From positions 28,772 through 92,771 of the forward strand of contig CAWGRQ010000008.1 of the NCBI GenBank assembly GCA_963824985.1: a stretch of 64,000 nucleotides of DNA. Reading direction: 5' to 3'. Below the pieces are notes generated by a model. That model made no database searches, had not been told where the DNA came from, and saw nothing but the letters and a program-made list of their open reading frames with translations. The stretch comes from JAFNAG01 sp963824985. GTDB taxonomy: Bacteria; Acidobacteriota; UBA6911. The stretch's first letter is position 1; each line of letters starts with the position of its first letter. The position numbers and the translations under genes were made by a program. Of this stretch, positions 46,217-53,950 are shown piece after piece.

Positions 46217-46615
46217 AAAGCCTCCTAACAGCCGAAAGTAGTGTGATGGGTAAGGCGGAGTGAAAGCCGGGAACCTAAGAAAAACTCGTACGATGTACCG
46301 ATAATGACCGGCAGAGCCGACTGCCACGACGCCAGAAGCCGCTGATGCGAGTGCTTGCTCACTAGCATACTCCGCACCGCAGCCTCTGGCGTCGAGCATA
46401 CGAGCGCTCCAAATGTCTGTCAAGACCTTTCTTAAATTTCTTTATTAAATCTGCAGGCCCTCAGATCGAAGCAAAAATGCCGGTAAGATCGCTGTTCGCG
46501 AAGCCGGTGATGCTTCCCCGCCGATGGACCATTTTCCCCTTGTTTCCTTTGCCCCTCGGCACCTAGAATCAGCGGGCGAAACGAGCTGACTTGTGAGGAG
46601 CTTTTAGTGAGCGGT
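46217..46615. other. Divergent intergenic region between TonB receptor and CRTAC1-like gene
   Basis: About 400 nt between two divergent genes, so it should hold both promoters. AT-rich patches are present (TTTCTTAAATTTCTTTATTA near 46430-46450). No clear -35/-10 pair was assigned and no repeat of the dispersed family was seen. Confidence 0.45.
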
Positions 46616-48793
46616 ATGTCCAACATCACGCGGCGAGGCTGGCTCAGCCTGCTGGCAATCACCTGTGTTGCCACGCTCTCGGGTCGGGCCCTTCCCCCGG
46701 CCGCGGTGACATTCACCGACATCGCACCCGCTGCCGGCATCACCTTCGTGCACGACAACGCCTGGACACCCGAGAAGTATCTGATTGAGAGCATGGGCGC
46801 CGGCTGTGCGTGGATCGACTACGACCAGGACGGCTTCATGGACCTCTACCTTGTCAACGGCGCGGCCACGAAGATTTACACCCCGAAACAGCCGCTGCGC
46901 AGCGCGCTCTATCGCAATAAGGGAGATGGAACCTTCACCGATGTGACGGCATCCGCCGGTGTCGGGGCAGAGGGTTTGTTCGGCATGGGGGTGGCCGTCG
47001 GGGACTACGACAACGACGGCTTTCCCGACCTGTTCGTTCTTGGCTATGGCCGCTGCATCCTGTACCGCAACAACGGCAAGGGAGCGTTTACCGACGTCAC
47101 CGCGACCGCCCGAGTGGAAAACCGGGGCCTCTGGGCCTCGAGCGCGGCCTGGTTCGATTACGACAAAGACGGCTTCCTGGATCTGCTCGTCGCGAACTAC
47201 GTCGACTGGACGCCGGATCACAACTATTATTGCGGCGACCAGGGCCCCGGCATGCGCAGCTACTGCCACCCGAATGTCTTCCACGGCCAACCGGCAAAGC
47301 TGTACCACAACAACGGCGACGGCACCTTCACCGACGCGAGCCAATCCTCGGGCGTGGGTCCCAAGGCGGCGAACGGACTGGGCGTGGTGACGTTCGACTA
47401 CAACAACGACGGCTGGCAGGACATATTCATCTCGAACGACGCGCAGCCCAACCACCTTTTTCATAACAAGGGCGACGGCACGTTTCGCGAAGTCGGCTAC
47501 ATGGCCGGGGCGGCAGTGGGCGGCGATGGCCAGATGGAAGCAGGCATGGGGGTGGATGCGGCCGACACCACGAATACCGGATGGCTGGACCTGTACATCA
47601 CCCATCTTGATTTGCAGCTCAACCGCTTCTACCGCAATATGGGCGACGGGAGCTTCACGGATGCGACCTTGTCCTCAAAGATGGGTTATGACACCTATCA
47701 GACGAGCGGGTTCGGCACCAATTTCCTTGATTACGACAACGACGGCTTCGTCGATGTGTTTGTCGCAACCGGCAACGTCATGGACAATGTGCAGCTCTAC
47801 CACCCGAATACGACCTACGCCGAACCCAAGCAGATGTTCCGCAACATAGGGAAAGGCAAATTCGAGAACGTCAGCAACCGGATCGGGTCGGACATGCAGA
47901 AGCCGTTCGTCAGCCGGGGGTCTGCAATAGGCGATTTCGACAATGACGGTGACGTGGACATCCTCGTAAACCACTGCGGCCAGAAACCGCAACTGCTGCG
48001 CAACGATGGCGGCAACGCAAACCACTGGCTGGAGATTATGCTCATGGGGACGAAATCGAACCGCGACGGCGTGGGCGCGCGTGTGAAAGTGACCGCCGGC
48101 GATCTCGTAAAGCACGATCAGAGGAAAGGCGGCATGAGTTATCAGTCGGCCCAGGATCCGCGGCTGCACTTCGGCCTGGGGGAGCACGCGGAGATTGACG
48201 CGGTCGAAATCATCTGGCCCGGCGGGACGATCACGAAGCTCGAAAAACTGAAAAGCAACCAGATCATCGCAGTCAAGGAAGGCGTGGGGCTGGTTGATCG
48301 ACCCTTCCCTCGCGTTCCGGGCAAAGTAAGTACACTTCAGTACCTGGTGCATAGTGTCCCTGCTTCTCTGCTCCTGCGTGGACACTATAAACGCCACGGA
48401 TTGCTCGAACTTTACTTCTTCTTTTTTGACAGGGTTCGACATGTAGCCGGCCTTGCGGTCGCCCGGCGCATTTCGGATCCTATCTATTTCTTCTTTGTTG
48501 AGCTTGTCCAGGCTTGCGAGCATCTCTTCGGCCCGCGCGGTGTCGCCCCGGCGGCGGTAGGCGGCTGCCAGATTGGAATAGACTGCGGAATTTTTCGGAT
48601 CCAGCTCCCGGGCCACATTCAGTTGCACGATGGCATCGTCCGTGCGGCCCTCCATCAGATACAGCTTCCCGAGAGACATCCGCGCGCTGACATAGGTGGG
48701 GCTCACGGCGACGGCCTGCTCCAGAGCGGCGCGGGCCTCGGCGAATTCCTGACTGCGGTTTCGACACCGGAGAGCAGAACCGCCTCGCCATAG
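46616..48793 (+). CDS. CRTAC1-like secreted protein with VCBS/FG-GAP repeats and ASPIC/UnbV domain; doubtful C-terminal extension
   Basis: N-terminal Tat-like signal (ITRRGWLSLLAITCVATLSG), then FG-GAP/VCBS repeats marked by calcium-loop motifs such as WIDYDQDGFMDLYLVNGA, DYDNDGFPDLF, DYDKDGFLDLL and DYNNDGWQDIF. The ASPIC/UnbV domain is at about 460-555 (DGVGARVKVTAGDLVKHDQR ... IIWPGGTITKLEKLKSNQII). Family proteins normally end there, near base 48290. The frame stays open for about 165 more residues without homology and runs antisense to the TPR gene, so that part is probably not real coding sequence. The domain set suggests a secreted or periplasmic, Ca-binding beta-propeller. Confidence 0.82.
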   Translation: MSNITRRGWLSLLAITCVATLSGRALPPAAVTFTDIAPAAGITFVHDNAWTPEKYLIESMGAGCAWIDYDQDGFMDLYLVNGAATKIYTPKQPLRSALYRNKGDGTFTDVTASAGVGAEGLFGMGVAVGDYDNDGFPDLFVLGYGRCILYRNNGKGAFTDVTATARVENRGLWASSAAWFDYDKDGFLDLLVANYVDWTPDHNYYCGDQGPGMRSYCHPNVFHGQPAKLYHNNGDGTFTDASQSSGVGPKAANGLGVVTFDYNNDGWQDIFISNDAQPNHLFHNKGDGTFREVGYMAGAAVGGDGQMEAGMGVDAADTTNTGWLDLYITHLDLQLNRFYRNMGDGSFTDATLSSKMGYDTYQTSGFGTNFLDYDNDGFVDVFVATGNVMDNVQLYHPNTTYAEPKQMFRNIGKGKFENVSNRIGSDMQKPFVSRGSAIGDFDNDGDVDILVNHCGQKPQLLRNDGGNANHWLEIMLMGTKSNRDGVGARVKVTAGDLVKHDQRKGGMSYQSAQDPRLHFGLGEHAEIDAVEIIWPGGTITKLEKLKSNQIIAVKEGVGLVDRPFPRVPGKVSTLQYLVHSVPASLLLRGHYKRHGLLELYFFFFDRVRHVAGLAVARRISDPIYFFFVELVQACEHLFGPRGVAPAAVGGCQIGIDCGIFRIQLPGHIQLHDGIVRAALHQIQLPERHPRADIGGAHGDGLLQSGAGLGEFLTAVSTPESRTASP
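48351..48388. terminator. Hairpin between converging CRTAC1 and TPR genes
   Basis: ATAGTGTCC (48351-48359) and GGACACTAT (48380-48388) form a perfect 9-bp stem with a 20-nt loop. It sits where two converging genes meet. There is no strong T-run, so a terminator role is tentative. Just after it, AAACGCCACGGATT (48389-48402 region) resembles an arm of the dispersed repeat family. Confidence 0.5.
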
Positions 48794-49561
48794 AGCGCCA
48801 GCAGCATGAAGTGCTGTTTCCCTTTGCCGATGCCCTCGCGGGCTATGCGCACGGCTTCGTCCACGTCGCTCTCGAAGATGCTCTTCTGCGCCGCCGCGAT
48901 GTAAGCGACATCACTGCCCGGCGCCAGTTCGGTCACCTTCTGGAGTTCCTTCATGGCCTCATCGATAAAGTCCAGTCGCGCCAGCAGAATGCCGTGTTCG
49001 AAGACCAGGGACGCGGAACGGGGCAGACTCTTCAACCCGATCTCCGCGACCTTGAGGCCCATGTCGAGGTAGCCGTGGCCCATGCACGACTCGACGATGT
49101 AGAGATAGAGCTTCTCGTCCTTCGGCGCCAGGCGCGACGCCCGCTCGAAGGCGGCGAAAGCCTCGTCAGGCTGCCGGTTGCCCAGCAATGACTGGGTCAG
49201 ACAGGTTTTCGACATTCGCGCTGCTGAGGCCCTTTGACCGCAGCTCGTTGAGCAATGCGATGGCCGGCGGGTATTGTCCTGTGCCGACGTAGCAGAGCGC
49301 CAGGTTGAAGCTGAGGGCGTTCGCATCGCGGACCTGTCCTTGTGCGGCGAGGAAGTGCGGAATGGCTTCATTGAACTTTCCACCGCGCGTGAGCGCGATT
49401 CCCTTCTGCAGCTCGGCTTCCGCGGCGGAGTCGCCGCCGCTGCCTTGGCCGCGCTGCGCGTATGTCGGCGCCGCCAGGCCGGCCAGGGCGAACCACGCCA
49501 CGGCCAGGATCAGAGCGAACCGGCCAGGCATGAATCCGGTCGGTATCCGTTGCGCAACCAT
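48406..49561 (-). pseudogene. TPR-repeat secreted protein gene with two frameshifts
   Basis: N-terminus from an ATG at 49561 (alternative 49531) with a signal peptide (FALILAVAWFALAGLAAPTY). TPR units read in three successive phases. Phase 1, to about 49195: KFNEAIPHFLAAQGQVRDAN. Phase 2, about 49195-48745: TQSLLGNRQPDEAFAAFERA, YIAAAQKSIFESDVDEAVRI. Phase 3, from about 48745: RTDDAIVQLNVARELDPKNS, TARAEEMLASLDKLNKEEID. Homology fades near 48406 and the last frame has no early stop, running antisense into the CRTAC1 gene. Either the gene is decaying or the assembly has single-base errors here. Confidence 0.7.
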
Positions 49562-49564
49562 GTC

Positions 49565-49770
49565 GTGGCGAAGCCCCGGAGGGGCGATCAGACAATAACC
49601 GGGGGCGCAAGCCCCCGGTACGAAATCAGATACGAACGAGCCCCGGCAGGGGCGGGAGGCTTCGCTCCCGATAATTGCTGTCGCCCCCCCAGGGCTCGTC
49701 CTTGCGCGTTTGCAGACCCCGGGCTTACGCCCGTGGCTACTGTCTAACCGCCCCTCCGGGGCTTCATCAG
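49565..49770. repeat. Intergenic G/C-rich hairpin repeats upstream of TPR gene
   Basis: Several self-complementary stems: ACCGGGGGCGCAAGCCCCCGGT (a 9-bp stem), GGGAGGCTTCGCTCCC, and CCGGGCTTACGCCCG, flanked by CCCCGGAGGGGC near 49573 and GCCCCTCCGGGGC near 49751, which are inverted copies of each other. It fills the gap between the TPR and Tat-CRTAC1 genes. The pattern suggests a composite REP-like element. No coding signal; open frames here are incidental. Confidence 0.65.
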
Positions 49771-49791
49771 GGATTTCGCGACAGAGGCCAG

Positions 49792-51486
49792 TCATACCCA
49801 TTTGCCCTCTCCTTCTACGATTGTGATGTAGCGATCAACCGGGGGATTGACGAAGCGCTCGACTTTGTCGCTGGGCGGGGGCCATTTTACCTCGATCCAA
49901 TCCAGTTTCGTCCGCGGCCCCAGGCCGAGCACGGCGCGCGGGTCATGCGCGGAAAGAAAGCCGCCCCGGCCGGCGAGCCAGGTGTGGCGCTGGAAGTCCC
50001 CCGACCGCCAGGTGATCTTCGCCCCGATGGCATCCGGGTTGGCCTTGCGGCCCCTGAGCCGCACGCCGAGCCAGTGGTTCTGCCGGCCCGCGTTGTTCTT
50101 CAGCAGAATCGGCGGTCCGTCGTTGGTCGAAATCAGCATATCCACGGAGCCGTCGTTGTCGAAATCGCCGAGCGACATTCCACGCGAGCCGAGGTCTTTG
50201 GCGAAGATCGGCCCGCTTTCCGCACTGACGTTTTTCAACTTTCCTCCGACATTGCGGAACAGAAGCATCTGCTGATTATACTTCACATCGGGGATGCGCT
50301 GTTGCACGACCGTGTCGACGTGCGCATTGCACAGGATCAGGTCGAGATCGCCGTCGTTATCGTAATCAAAAAGGCGGCTCCCCATGCCGCTCATGAGCAT
50401 GGTGGCCGCGCCGAGCCCGATAGGAATGGACAGGTCGTCAAAAGCCTCGTTCTTCAGATTCCGATAAAGCGAGTACATCTCGTGGTCAATGGTGGTGGCG
50501 AAAAGGTCGATCCACCCGTCCTGGTCGAAGTCGGCCGCATCCACGCACATGGTGGAACGCGCCACACCCATGGAGTTGTAGGCAACACCAGCGAGCGGAC
50601 CGATATCTTCGAATTTGCCCTTTCGGCTGGCGAACAGGAAGGCGGGGAGTTTGTCGTTGGAGACTAACAGGTCCATCCAGCCGTCGTTGTTGACGTCCGC
50701 GGCCACAACCCCCCAGGCCTTCGCCTCCTTGGAGAGGCCCGCTTCGCGGGTGACGTCGGTGAACGTGCCGTCGCCGTTGTTGTGGAAGAGCCGGCACGGC
50801 AATCCCGGATAGGCGGTCGGCATGCAGTAGGCGCGCAGGGGCGGTGTGCCGCAATAGACGTTTTTCGCCTTGCTGAATTCCAGGAATTCGCAGACGAACA
50901 GGTCGAGGCGGCCGTCGTTGTCGTAGTCGAACCAGACGGCGCTGGTCGTCCAGCCCGGCGCGGCCACGCCCGCTTTCTCCGTCACATCCGTGAATGTGCC
51001 GTCCCCGTTGTTGTGATAGAGGACGTTGCGCGGGTACTGGGTAACGTAGATATCCGGAAACCCATCACCGTCGTAATCTCCGACCGCGACGCCCATTCCA
51101 TACGCCGTACCAAAAGCGCCGGAGCGTTCGGTCACATCCGTAAACGTACCGTCGCGGTTATTGTGATAGAGGGCGTTGCGCAGCGGCTTGGGCGGGTCGA
51201 AGAAGTCGCACTTGCCGCTGTTGACCAGGTAAATGTCCATCCAGCCGTCGTTATCGTAGTCGAGAAAAGCACAGCCGGCACCGAGCGATTCGGGCACGTA
51301 CATTTCGGGTGTGAGTCCCGCGACGTGGACCCAGTGGATTCCACTTGCGGCGGGGGGGATCTCTTCAAAAGCCGGCGGCGTCTGCGCCGGGAATGCATCC
51401 CAGATGCCACGCGGCAACAAGGCCGCCAGTCCAGCCTGACCAAGCCGGCCAAGGAACCGGCGGCGCGATCTAGAGTAGGGCCACAT
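49792..51486 (-). CDS. Tat-exported CRTAC1-like protein with VCBS/FG-GAP repeats and ASPIC/UnbV domain
   Basis: About 564 residues from the ATG at 51486 (alternative ATG 51504). The N-terminus MWPYSRSRRRFLGRLGQAGL is a twin-arginine signal (SRRRFLG). Propeller repeats carry DYDNDGWMDIY, DYDGDGFPDIY, DYDNDGRLDLF, DVNNDGWMDLL and DYDNDGDLDLI. The ASPIC/UnbV domain near the end has DAIGAKITWRSGDFQRH, AHDPRAVLGLGPRTKLDWIE and VKWPPPSDKVE. It overlaps the 3' end of the upstream TPR gene by about 17-35 nt, so they are co-expressed and probably act together outside the inner membrane. A decayed copy lies at the right edge of the window. Confidence 0.87.
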   Translation of the reverse strand: MWPYSRSRRRFLGRLGQAGLAALLPRGIWDAFPAQTPPAFEEIPPAASGIHWVHVAGLTPEMYVPESLGAGCAFLDYDNDGWMDIYLVNSGKCDFFDPPKPLRNALYHNNRDGTFTDVTERSGAFGTAYGMGVAVGDYDGDGFPDIYVTQYPRNVLYHNNGDGTFTDVTEKAGVAAPGWTTSAVWFDYDNDGRLDLFVCEFLEFSKAKNVYCGTPPLRAYCMPTAYPGLPCRLFHNNGDGTFTDVTREAGLSKEAKAWGVVAADVNNDGWMDLLVSNDKLPAFLFASRKGKFEDIGPLAGVAYNSMGVARSTMCVDAADFDQDGWIDLFATTIDHEMYSLYRNLKNEAFDDLSIPIGLGAATMLMSGMGSRLFDYDNDGDLDLILCNAHVDTVVQQRIPDVKYNQQMLLFRNVGGKLKNVSAESGPIFAKDLGSRGMSLGDFDNDGSVDMLISTNDGPPILLKNNAGRQNHWLGVRLRGRKANPDAIGAKITWRSGDFQRHTWLAGRGGFLSAHDPRAVLGLGPRTKLDWIEVKWPPPSDKVERFVNPPVDRYITIVEGEGKWV

Positions 51487-52483
51487 TGGAATCGATGCAT
51501 CCATAATGGAGTTCACCGAGGCACTCGGCCGCCGGCCGGTCGGCGCTCTCCAGCTTTTTCTTAGCCAGGGCTTCCCGTTGAAGCTGTAGCTCACGATCCG
51601 CAGCCGCCTTGTTGCCGGTGCGGGAGTAAGCGATGGCAAGCTGATAATGCCCCGCCGGGTCGTCCGGCACGCCCTTGGCGTAGCGCTCCAGCGGCGCGAT
51701 CGCGTCGGCGTACTTGCCCGAAGCATTGAGCGACAGACCAACCGAGAAGTAAGCCTCCATAAACCCGGCATCCAATTGCGAGGCACGCGTGAACAGCCGG
51801 ACGGCTTCGTCCCAGCTGCCCGCCCGCCGCGCGATCTCACCCATTACGAACACGGCTGCGGCGCTGTTGGGATTGATCTCGAGCTCCGCCTCCAATTCCT
51901 TTTTCGCTTCCGCAACGGCCTCCGCGGTCGATGACGTGTCAAGCAGAATGCTGGCGATGCGGTAGTGGATGCCCGGGACCTTGGGATCCTGTGCCAGGAT
52001 GTTGCGGTAGGCCGCAATCGCCTCCTTCCACATCTGCTTCGATTCGAACACCTCCGCATTGAGCTTGCCCACCTGCGGAGAGGTGGGAAACCGTTCGGCC
52101 AGATCCTTGGCCGTGCGGTCGGCGAGCTGTGCGAAGATGCGGGCGGCGGCGTAGAGCACTTCCGGATCTTCAGGGAAATCGCGCCGCAACAGCACGAGCG
52201 CGTTCAGGACAGCTGACATGTCGTTGACGCTCATGCCGCAGCGAACGGTGGCAAAGGCGGCGAGGTAGCGAAGCTGCTTGTCCGGCAGGCCTTGCGTGGT
52301 GCGCTTGAGAACCGGCAGGGCCTCCGCGCAGCGGCCGCTTTCCGCCAATTTCAAAGCTTTGATGGTCGATTCCGAAGGGTCGGAGGCCTGGGTTTTTTTC
52401 GCGGCAACCTGGGCTCCCGCTCTCGTGGGGACTATACCGCAGGCGAACGCGACCGCAATAAGCGCGCGCAGAAATCTCGACAT
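51470..52483 (-). CDS. Secreted TPR-repeat protein
   Basis: 337 residues with a signal peptide (FLRALIAVAFACGIVPTRAG, cleavage near RAGAQ). At least five TPR-like units follow: SGRCAEALPVLKRTTQGLPD, SKQMWKEAIAAYRNILAQDP, EINPNSAAAVFVMGEIARRA, GSWDEAVRLFTRASQLDAGF and ASGKYADAIAPLERYAKGVP. It lies directly upstream of, and overlapping, the Tat-CRTAC1 gene. TPR/CRTAC1 pairing recurs three times in this window, once as a fusion, so a physical partnership is a reasonable inference. A frameshifted copy is at 62552-63536. Confidence 0.85.
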   Translation of the reverse strand: MSRFLRALIAVAFACGIVPTRAGAQVAAKKTQASDPSESTIKALKLAESGRCAEALPVLKRTTQGLPDKQLRYLAAFATVRCGMSVNDMSAVLNALVLLRRDFPEDPEVLYAAARIFAQLADRTAKDLAERFPTSPQVGKLNAEVFESKQMWKEAIAAYRNILAQDPKVPGIHYRIASILLDTSSTAEAVAEAKKELEAELEINPNSAAAVFVMGEIARRAGSWDEAVRLFTRASQLDAGFMEAYFSVGLSLNASGKYADAIAPLERYAKGVPDDPAGHYQLAIAYSRTGNKAAADRELQLQREALAKKKLESADRPAAECLGELHYGCIDSNVALL

Positions 52484-52767
52484 CGCTGGCCCTCGAGCGC
52501 CCGAATTCCCGGCGCCATTGTGTATCGAAACAAGAATTTTATCATAAATACACTTCCGGCGCTCCCAGGAATATCCCGCACCAGAATACCATCCACCTGG
52601 CTCAAAAAATCAGCGGCGTCACCGTTCCGCAAGACTCTTACACACAACATCTCCGCCTCCAGTATCAATACGACGCGCGGGAAAACTGGACGGAATGCGT
52701 CACCTGGCTCCGGATGGAACCGGATCCCGATTTTTGGTAATTGTTTAGCCAAATCAAATGGATGAAG

Positions 52768-53016
52768 AAGCAAAACGCAAAGACGCAAGGGCGCAAGGGC
52801 GCAAAGATCGACACTGAGCAACAGGCGTGGGCGCAGCGCTTCGCGCTGGCGCATCCTTGGGCGAGCCGCGGGAGAAAGCGCGGGTAGCGGCTACTCAGGA
52901 GGATTGCGCATTCTCCCGCGGCTCGCCCAAGGATGCGGCCGAAGGCCGCCCATGCCCGCGAACCGAAAGGAATCTCTTTGCGTCCTTGCGTTCTGCTGTT
53001 TAGCATCGGCTAAACA
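52768..53016. repeat. Nested palindromic element with 27-bp perfect stem
   Basis: Outer arms are imperfect inverted repeats (AAACGCAAAGACGCAAGGGC near 52773 and CTTTGCGTCCTTGCGTTCTG near 52977). Inside is a perfect 27-bp stem at 52850-52876 and 52911-52937 (beginning CGCATCCTTGGGCGAGCC) with a 34-nt loop. A third hairpin, TGTTTAGC-ATCG-GCTAAACA, is at 52997-53016. The region 52484-53316 has no gene; apart from this element and the 90-nt direct-repeat copy at 53164-53253, nothing else is recognised. A copy with small changes is at 62.0-62.3 kb. Confidence 0.85.
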
Positions 53017-53163
53017 GATGCGATTTTCGGCGTTCCCACCTCGAGCGCCGGGAAATCACCTATCACGCGGATTGACGACGCAGGAATCATTGATTTTCTG
53101 ACACACACCACGGGCTCTCAATCACCCTTTTGTTCCCGGTGGTTATTTCTTACCCGGGGAGGT

Positions 53164-53253
53164 GCGGCAGCCTCCCGCCGGCAATCGAAGCGATAACTCG
53201 ACGCATCGCGGCCCGAGACCTGCCGCGTATTCACATCGAGCTGGTACTGCAGG
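53164..53253. repeat. Direct repeat copy A (relic of CRTAC1 3' end) flanking Uma2
   Basis: 90 nt matching 53991-54080 without gaps, about 82 of 90 identical by hand count. On the minus strand it encodes QYQLDVNTRQVSGRDASSYRF, the same as the end of the TPR-CRTAC1 protein upstream. It is a detached duplicate of that gene's 3' end, lying on the other side of Uma2. Confidence 0.85.
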
Positions 53254-53316
53254 CAGGTCCCTCCCGCGGATAGACCTGGATGATGATTCAGATGGAACCC
53301 GCATTCCCCCACGCGC

Positions 53317-53859
53317 TCAAAAAACTTCGGCGAGGTTCAGGCTCAGGCCGGGGAACAGGCTGGAGGTAAGGGTTTCGGTCTTGGGCACGACCGCCTCGGT
53401 GCGATAGCCACCTTCGGTCCATGTCAGCACTTCGACGGTTTTGGCCTCGGGATCGACAATCCAGTACTCGCGGACTCCATGCTTGGCATAGAGTTTGCGC
53501 TTGATGCCCAGGTCCCGCTGCCCTGTCGATGGAGATAAAATTTCCACAACCAGATCGGGCGCACCTTGAACGTTTGCCTCTGTCAAAATATTGAGGCGCT
53601 CCTTGGACACGAAAAGCAGGTCCGGCTGTACCACGCTGAGCTCGGAAAACACGACATCGCATGGCGCATCATAAATCTCACCCAGGGCATTTTGGCCAAT
53701 GTACATCCAGAGGGCCATCTCGAGTTGTCTCGAAACACGCTGGTGGTACAGGGTAGGGGACGGGACCAAGTAAAGTTCTCCTTCCACGAGCTCGTAGCGC
53801 TTGTCATCGGGCAGCTGCTGGTAGTCGCGGTAGGTGAACTTGATTTCGGCTTGCTTCAT
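53317..53859 (-). CDS. Uma2-family (DUF820) restriction-endonuclease-fold protein
   Basis: 180 residues from the ATG at 53859 (AAGGTG about 10 nt upstream); the frame is open to 53925. KFTYRDYQQLPDDKRYELVE and GELYLVPSPTLYHQRVSRQL are the family N-terminus. The PD-(D/E)xK-like core has VVQPDLLFVSKERLN, GAPDLVVEILSPSTGQRDLG and KRKLYAKHGVREYWIVDPEA. Uma2 proteins are abundant in Cyanobacteria, Chloroflexi and Acidobacteria; their function is unsettled. A 90-nt direct repeat of the preceding gene's 3' end flanks it, suggesting the gene arrived by insertion. A broken copy is at 61207-61740. Confidence 0.9.
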   Translation of the reverse strand: MKQAEIKFTYRDYQQLPDDKRYELVEGELYLVPSPTLYHQRVSRQLEMALWMYIGQNALGEIYDAPCDVVFSELSVVQPDLLFVSKERLNILTEANVQGAPDLVVEILSPSTGQRDLGIKRKLYAKHGVREYWIVDPEAKTVEVLTWTEGGYRTEAVVPKTETLTSSLFPGLSLNLAEVF

Positions 53860-53950
53860 AATTGCTATCACCTTAGCACCATCCTCGACTCGATTCAATC
53901 CAGGCCACCCGAAACATTCCTGCACACATAATGTTTCGCCTCCCGGTCAT

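Noticed and set aside
50782..51564. Plus-strand open frames opposite the Tat-CRTAC1 gene
   Set aside because: Val/Gly/Arg-rich shadows of the repetitive Asp-Asn-Asp-Gly coding pattern on the other strand.
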